In this document: one piece after another, positions 57,731-64,000 of the stretch
Layout of the letters: each line of letters starts with the position of its first letter
Numbering within the stretch: position 1 is the first letter of the stretch
NCBI RefSeq assembly: GCF_000003855.2
Contig: NW_003101674.1
Location: 2,107,042 to 2,171,041, forward strand
DNA: 64,000 nt
Source of the DNA: Blastomyces gilchristii SLH14081
Lineage: Eukaryota; Ascomycota; Eurotiomycetes; Onygenales; Ajellomycetaceae
Direction: 5' to 3'
Program-made: the position numbers and the translations under genes
The notes under the pieces: generated by a model
Seen by the model: only the letters and a program-made list of their open reading frames with translations
Databases searched by the model: none
What the model was told of the DNA's origin: nothing

Positions 57731-60700
57731 AAAACTTAATATAATGATGAATTAGCTGTGAAATCACTGTAAATGAGTTATGAACAGAATAAAATCATCA
57801 TTATATTGATAATATCACTGATTTCTATCTATATAATCACTAATTCTAAAAAATATCTCATTCACTGAAATTATTCTCTATTGAAAATCTGTTATATTTT
57901 TCTGTAATTTCTCTCAGATTCTCTGAATCATCTCTATATTATTATCATTATTTCCTGTCATATTCACATCAACATTTATTTCAGAGAACTTGTGAATTGA
58001 TATTAAAGTTTGTAAAGAATCAGTATCAATAATTATTCATTATTTAAGAGAAGAGATTTCAGAGAAATCAGAAGCTGTGTATTTACTCATATATATTATT
58101 ATCAACTTCTGTATAAATCTGAGAATTATTTCACTGATTCTAACTTACTTTTTCACTGAGAATATTGAGAATTTCAGTGCTACTTATAGTCAGAGAACTA
58201 ACTGAAGTTAGAAGATTAAAGAAGAAAAAGAGAGAAGAATTAACAGCAGCAGTAGAGATATCAGTGAGAGAGATAGAAAGACAATTATTATTCTTATTAA
58301 ATTTCTCATTACTACTACTACTGTTACTGACTGTGACTGAATTCTTATTAAGATAATCTATGAGTCTCTGAATATGCTTTATTATTTTATACATCTTAAT
58401 AGTAATACAGCTAGCTTTAGTATTAATATTATTGATTAAATTTATAAGATTCTTTATTATCAATTTTTATTCTTTAATATAACTGACTATCATTCTTAAA
58501 AGCTTATAATATACTTCAAGCTTAATAGTTTTAATATTAAGTTTTATCTTTTTAATTATGATTTTCTTCTTTTCTACAGTAACTTTTTTCTTTTTAATTT
58601 CTAATTTCACTCTTTTAATATTTAACTTAGTCTTCTTAATCTTGATTTTAGTTATTTCAGTGATACTGATAATAATATTCAGAGCTTTCAAAATAATAGT
58701 AATACTTTTTATATATTAAGCTTTTACTTTCTATTAATAAGTTTTAACTTTTTTAATCTATTTTAAAAGATTCTTCATCAATTTCAATATAACTCTTTTT
58801 ATTATTTTCTTAAAATTATCTAATATAGAAAGATAAAAGTTATGAATTCAGATTAGATTATTAACTTATTCTTTTAATTCTTTAGAGATAATTATGTATT
58901 TCTTTTTCTTATAATTATAATTTATACAAGGCTTTGAGCTTCTCTTCATCTTATTATAAGTAGTATTCAAATGATAGAGAAAAATATACTTAATATAATA
59001 CTTATATATTATTTATTTACTGAGCTGCTTTATTAAAGTATTTAGATAGCTATTTATCTCTTTCTTCTGAGCTTTTACAGCAGTGACACAGATATACTTA
59101 AGTATATTACTAGTTATTTTTACTGTTACTACTACTATTATTACTGATATTATTAATGTTAATATAATAAATGAATTGTTGATATTCTTGATATACTGTG
59201 AATAAGATATCTTTAAAATTAGAACTTTTCTTATTAAAAGCTTTCTATTATAACTGATAGAATACTAATCTTACTAAAGATAAAAGAGAGTAAAATGAGC
59301 TGAGAATAATCTTCATAATATAATATAATTATGAGAAGAAGAAAGAAAGAAAGAAAGAAAAAGAAGATGATAAGTTATTCTCTCTATATATATTATTAAT
59401 TTATCTTTATAGATTATTATATAATAAATATAAATACTTTTATACTTCACTCTTATATAATCAGTATATCTGACAGATTCTATCTATATCTTATTTTTGA
59501 AATAAATACTCTCTGTGCAGGCTATCACTGAATAAATTACAGCTATTTTAAATATAAAATCATTTCTATTAACTAGAAATATATGTTTAATATACTGTTA
59601 GAAATATATCTACAGAATTTCAGATGAATAAGAAGATTTTCTGATACAGTGAAATCAGTAATTCTGCTACAGTTATAACTATAATCAAATGTAAAATAGA
59701 TAATATAATAACTTTTATCAGTGAATATCAAGACAGATGTATTCTAATAATGTATAATAAAGTATATATTAACTAATTTATATATAAAATGTATAGAAAA
59801 CTAAATATATTAAAATAGAAATAGATTATATTGAAAATCTTTATATTATCTGTCTTTTACTGAAAGTGTCTCTGAAAATTTGATCTTTTTTTATATCTTC
59901 TCTCATATATCTTTCATCACACATCTTTTTTTAACTGTTAAAATATTCTGAATCATCTCTATAAAGTCATCTCTGATAATTTTCTGATATTTAGAAACAT
60001 TACTTATCAGATCTCAAAATATCAGAATATTTTATCATTATATTATAACTGTGACAGAATTTTCATTCATTTCAGTATCATTGAATATTTTAATCTGAGT
60101 TATCAAATTGACATATATCTCTGTTTTTGAAATCAGTTTCTAGTTTTTGAAATGATTTGAATTATGCTAACTTATATTTTATATATTATTATTCTTGCTC
60201 AGAGAATCAGTCAAAGTCAATCACTCTTCACACTTAATAAAAAATCAGGAAGAACTTTTCAGTAATGAATAACTTATAAAAGTAATTAAAGATGATTATT
60301 TCTTTATAACAATTATACAAGCTAATTATCTCTGAACTTGCTCTGCTCTTTGTCTTTTCTCATTGAATATGATTCTATATTGATATTAAGTTAGCTAACT
60401 TGATCACAAAAGTTTAGATTTTTCTAAGATTTCTCATCAAATTTTATCAGAGATTTATAATCTCTTATCAAGAATTTATTATATTTCACTGAAAAGTTGC
60501 TATTTTACTAAATCTAAATACTTATCTTTATTTTCTTTAATAATCTTGATTTCCAGGTCTTAACTGTGTTCAGCATTGTTATTCTACTGAATGAGAATGT
60601 ATATAATGTTTTATTATCAGTTTTGATTATTTTTGTAGCTGTCTGATTGAGACTTTTCTTTGTAAAGAACAGAAAATATATTCATTTGATCTCTAATCAC

Positions 60701-61250
60701 AGATGTTGCTCTGTCAGATAAATCTTCTTCTCATATATTTCAGTATCAGAATGTTTAGTTCTCTGATGTCTTCTGAGCAGATTGCTTATCAGTGAGAAGT
60801 TTGATTTCTTCTCATCTATTGAGCATTTCTCATTGATATCATTGTGTGTCTTCTATGATTAAGAAATGTTAATATTGAATTTTCTTTAAAATCAGTGAAT
60901 TGTCTCATTAAACCTATCAGATAGAAAAGTTCAGAAAGATCTAGTATATCAGAATTAATAAGAGTATTTATTTTTAAAATTCAATTGTAATTCTAGTCAA
61001 TTGATGATACTGATTTCAGAAGCTTACAGAAATATAATCTTGAAATAAAGAAAACAGTTTAATTGTTAATATTAATTTAATATAGATTGTCACTGATTGC
61101 AGCTCTTATTAATATAGTTCTTTTCAATAATTCAATCTCATCTCTTTATTTTATTTCAAAGATCACTCACTCACTTCATTCATATCTTTTCAACTACATA
61201 ACTTGTTTTTACAAATCATATCAGAAAATAAAATGTTATATCTGTTTAAT
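57731..61250. repeat. Heavily mutated repeat DNA, family not recognised
   Basis: Composition is AT-rich with almost no CpC or CpG. Minus-strand frames at 58,691-58,467 and 58,463-58,140 are Lys/Ile/Ser-rich and look like products of mutation of a coiled-coil or gag-like region. Nothing can be named with confidence. Confidence 0.4.
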
Positions 61251-63160
61251 TAAAATCTGAAATGATATCTGCTATCTGCCTCTAGACAAGATTCTGAGAA
61301 TGATTAATCAGAATTTCAATTTCAGAGTCTTCTTTTTGAAGAAACAGCAGAGAATTTCACTGATAGTGACTCTGACAATGATATTTCTGATGAAGAAGTA
61401 TTACTATTCTCAGTACATTTATCACTTTTAATATCTTATTATTATAAAAACTAACATTGTCTAAAGATAGAGTTCTATAATGAGAATGCTGCTGATAATA
61501 TTAAGTATATAAAGTAGCTTTTAAAAGCAGGCACTGAGAAGAATATTCTGAAAAATATCTCAGAAAATGATGATCAAGAAGATTCTGATAAGTCAGTCAC
61601 TGAAGATATTACTATAAAAGATACTACTATTAAAAATATTACTGCTACTGTTCTCTATTCTATCAATAAATTTATTGATTCTGATTCAGCAATTGATATA
61701 GCTTATAAACACAGTAACTTTGATATAAATTCATTTGTTCTGACAATGAGACTCTGAGCTGAAGAGTTACATATTTTCTGAAAAAACTATCAATCACTGC
61801 TGCAAATTCTGTATTTATTGAAGAATATATCACTGATAAGTCTGCTCTCTGAAGGCCTATCAACTCTGAAAAAGTAATACAGAGCATAATTTCTGATTTT
61901 ATCAGTTAAGAAAATATCAATTCTGATAGTATTATTAATATAAATATCAACTCTGAGTTCTGCTCAGAAAAATCTCACTGTATTCTTCATGAGATCACTC
62001 TACTTTTAAAATTCAATTTCATTAATATCTGCTCTTCTCAAATTCTCAAATTTCCAGTGATAGATGTATATAGAAATAACAGAACTTGTCAACAATCTTA
62101 CTGAGTTATAACAATCTCACAGTTGAAGAAGCTCTGTCAAATATTGTTTCAGTGACTTCACATAATATCTATCAATGAATAAATCTCTTTTTCCTTTCAA
62201 TTTTATTTGATATCAGTGTAGAAATCTTGAATGCTACTGTAAATTAAGATTAAATGATATATCTCATATTAAGAGAGTGTGTTTTGTTGAATATAATCAC
62301 TGATATTCAGATATGAAGATAAGATCTCATATAATAGTTCTAAAAGTTCAAGAAGTCATTCATTATACTTCTCAGATAGTATAAAGATTATCATACTTGA
62401 ATCTGTTATTTATCTCATTTGAATTAATTGCAATGAAAGATGAGATAAAATATATCTTAATTATTCAGATTCTGAATCAACTTGATGTTTATATGAATAT
62501 AATATTTGAATTGAATTTCAATCTATCAGTAGAATATGAGAGTAAAGATCAGTATTTTCTTTATCAGATTATAAGAATCAAGACTAAAGCTGTTGAGATA
62601 TGATTATATTACAAATCTTCACTAATTCAGACTGAGTTGAAAATTACTGCATATAAATAAAATATTTTGAAAAGCATGTTTTACTCTGATATAAAAGTTA
62701 TTTCTCTGTTATATCAACTATTTATTGATGAATTTAATTTATATCAGAATATATACTGAAGCTTGATGAGTTTTTATATGATTTCTGCACTAAGTGCTGT
62801 TAAGCACTCAAAGTAAAATAATATTTTTATTGTAATCTTTGATTCTTATAATATTAATTTTTCTGATTCTATTACTGCATTGTCACATGACTTATCTATA
62901 TTGAATTATAAGAGAGTTATAATGAATATCAGTGAAGAAAAGATGAGAATTATTATATCTTATATTGTATTTTTTGAAGATATGCTGCAGCAAAATAGTA
63001 ATACAGAGATCAAAGAATCAACTGTAAGAAGATCATACTGAAGATGCTTTATTTATGATAAAAATTGACTGAATCTGAACTACAATCTACACAATAACAG
63101 TCAATTTCATTATTATATATAATAGCTTCAGTCTAAACTGAATGATCTACTGAATTTCAC
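61251..63160 (+). pseudogene. Degenerate large protein, possibly a Tnp2/CACTA-type transposase
   Basis: The plus strand has a conserved-looking reading frame broken by many stops: MRLXAEELHIFXKNYQSLL (61,747 on), QLDVYMNIIFELNFNLSVEY and ESKDQYFLYQIIRIKTKAVEI (62,480-62,600), IKVISLLYQLFIDEF, then a segment ending in RRSYxRCFIYDK near 63,030-63,065. The order resembles the region before the Cys-rich motif of Tnp2-like transposases found in fungal CACTA elements, but the match is from memory and weak. Terminal repeats were not found. It ends where the inverted LINE begins. Confidence 0.35.
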
Positions 63161-64000
63161 ATTATTATTATTATTATTCTTCAATTATAGATGTATGCAG
63201 TCAGAGACTATGACATCTACCTGAGAACTAAAAGTTCTCAGAGTTTTTTCTATATCTATAAAGTTAACTATTATACATTCATCAATTTCAGATATGCAAA
63301 ATCAGAAAATTCCAGCTCAGAATACAAAAACTGTTTACAAATTGCAGTATTTTAACATCTTCTGATACTTTGAAACCATTTAACATGACAAAAGAAAAGA
63401 GAACACAGTCTTAAAGATAGACACATTAAATAGATAGGTAGAAAAGAATAGAAAGAAAAAAGTAAAGTAAAATAATGAGAGACTGTAGTGAAACAAATTA
63501 TTGAAAGATAGTATATAGCTGTTTTAACAGACTATATCTGATCAATTTCCTTCTCTTCATATTCAGATATTTCTGAATTCAGTTATTTTCTTATAGCTGC
63601 TTGAGTTTCTGATAGAAAGTCTATTAAGTATTTAATTCCTGTCTCAGTTGAGAATAAGAATCTTATATTTAATTGATTTAAATCATACTTCTCTTTCAAT
63701 CTGACTCTGAGACTATTGTATAATACACAGTGTATTACAATATACTCAGAGTGCTCATTTGCATTGCAGAATGAGCATTCTATTGAATCAAATCTATCAT
63801 CAAATCTTTGTATATAAGATTTGAAATAGTCATATTCTAATTTCAGCTGTATTATAGATGAGAATATTTTCTTTTTACATTTAATTGAACAAGATTTTCA
63901 CTTGAGTTTTGTTTCAAATCTTGAATAATGTATACTCTTCTTTTGTTTCTGTCAGCTTTTATTTCACTTGTCTAAACAAGATTCTTTTATTTTTCTCTTT
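63161..64000 (-). mobile_element. Second LINE copy, 3' end, inverted, cut by the window edge
   Basis: The (TAA)n tail, the 3' UTR with its hairpin, and the C-terminal part of ORF2 are recognisable as the reverse complement of 15,600-16,459. It is more mutated than the first copy: for example the Trp codon that is intact near 16,021 in copy one is changed here to TAA-like sequence. Because it is cut by the window end its full length is unknown. Confidence 0.85.

Noticed and set aside
1..64000. CRISPR arrays, operons, ribosome binding sites
   Set aside because: The sequence is from a eukaryote; no regular direct-repeat/spacer array is present.

Overview
The window looks like a piece of an ascomycete nuclear genome, most likely Eurotiomycetes and plausibly Onygenales; the order is inferred from gene style and two-compartment base composition, not proven. 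Genes have short introns (48-174 bp) with GTRNGY-type donors. The products are typical of filamentous fungi: an Fmp42-type MFS transporter, UTP-glucose-1-phosphate uridylyltransferase, the small U2AF subunit, and DUF7514 and DUF4185 proteins.

Regions 1-23,050 and 57,731-64,000 are AT-rich graveyards of repeats destroyed by C-to-T / G-to-A mutation, with almost no intact reading frames. The left graveyard is nested. A gypsy/chromovirus element (4,411-8,822 and 16,974-17,480) was hit by a 506-bp hAT-like MITE with an 8-bp target duplication. A full-length Tad1/I-like LINE (8,837-16,459) then landed 14 bp inside the MITE. Two more gypsy relics (minus strand), a second MITE copy, a long inverted repeat and an unmutated tRNA-like SINE island fill the rest. 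The right graveyard holds a possible DNA-transposon relic and the 3' end of a second, inverted LINE copy running off the window.

The island at 23,051-57,730 has normal base composition and carries the genes. In order: a three-exon gene (-) for an undescribed protein with five SPIYxTIYP-like repeats; an Fmp42-type MFS transporter (+); an amidase (-); a AAA-ATPase relic (+); a pogo/Fot1-like transposase relic (+); a DUF4185 protein (+); U2AF35 (+); a DUF7514 protein (+); a predicted secreted GPI-anchored protein (-); and UGP1 (-). They do not form an obvious pathway or secondary-metabolite cluster; housekeeping and accessory genes are interspersed. A complete 5,195-bp Copia element (52,190-57,384, 110-bp LTRs, 5-bp target duplication) sits at the right edge of the island and is itself heavily mutated, while the DNA on both sides is not.

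The most notable signal is the mutation spectrum. The ruined repeats have lost CpC/GpG and CpG almost completely but keep abundant CpA/TpG, which is the reverse of classical Neurospora-type RIP. In the LINE this shows as about 21 TGA nonsense codons, many at expected Trp positions, against four TAA and no TAG that I could find.
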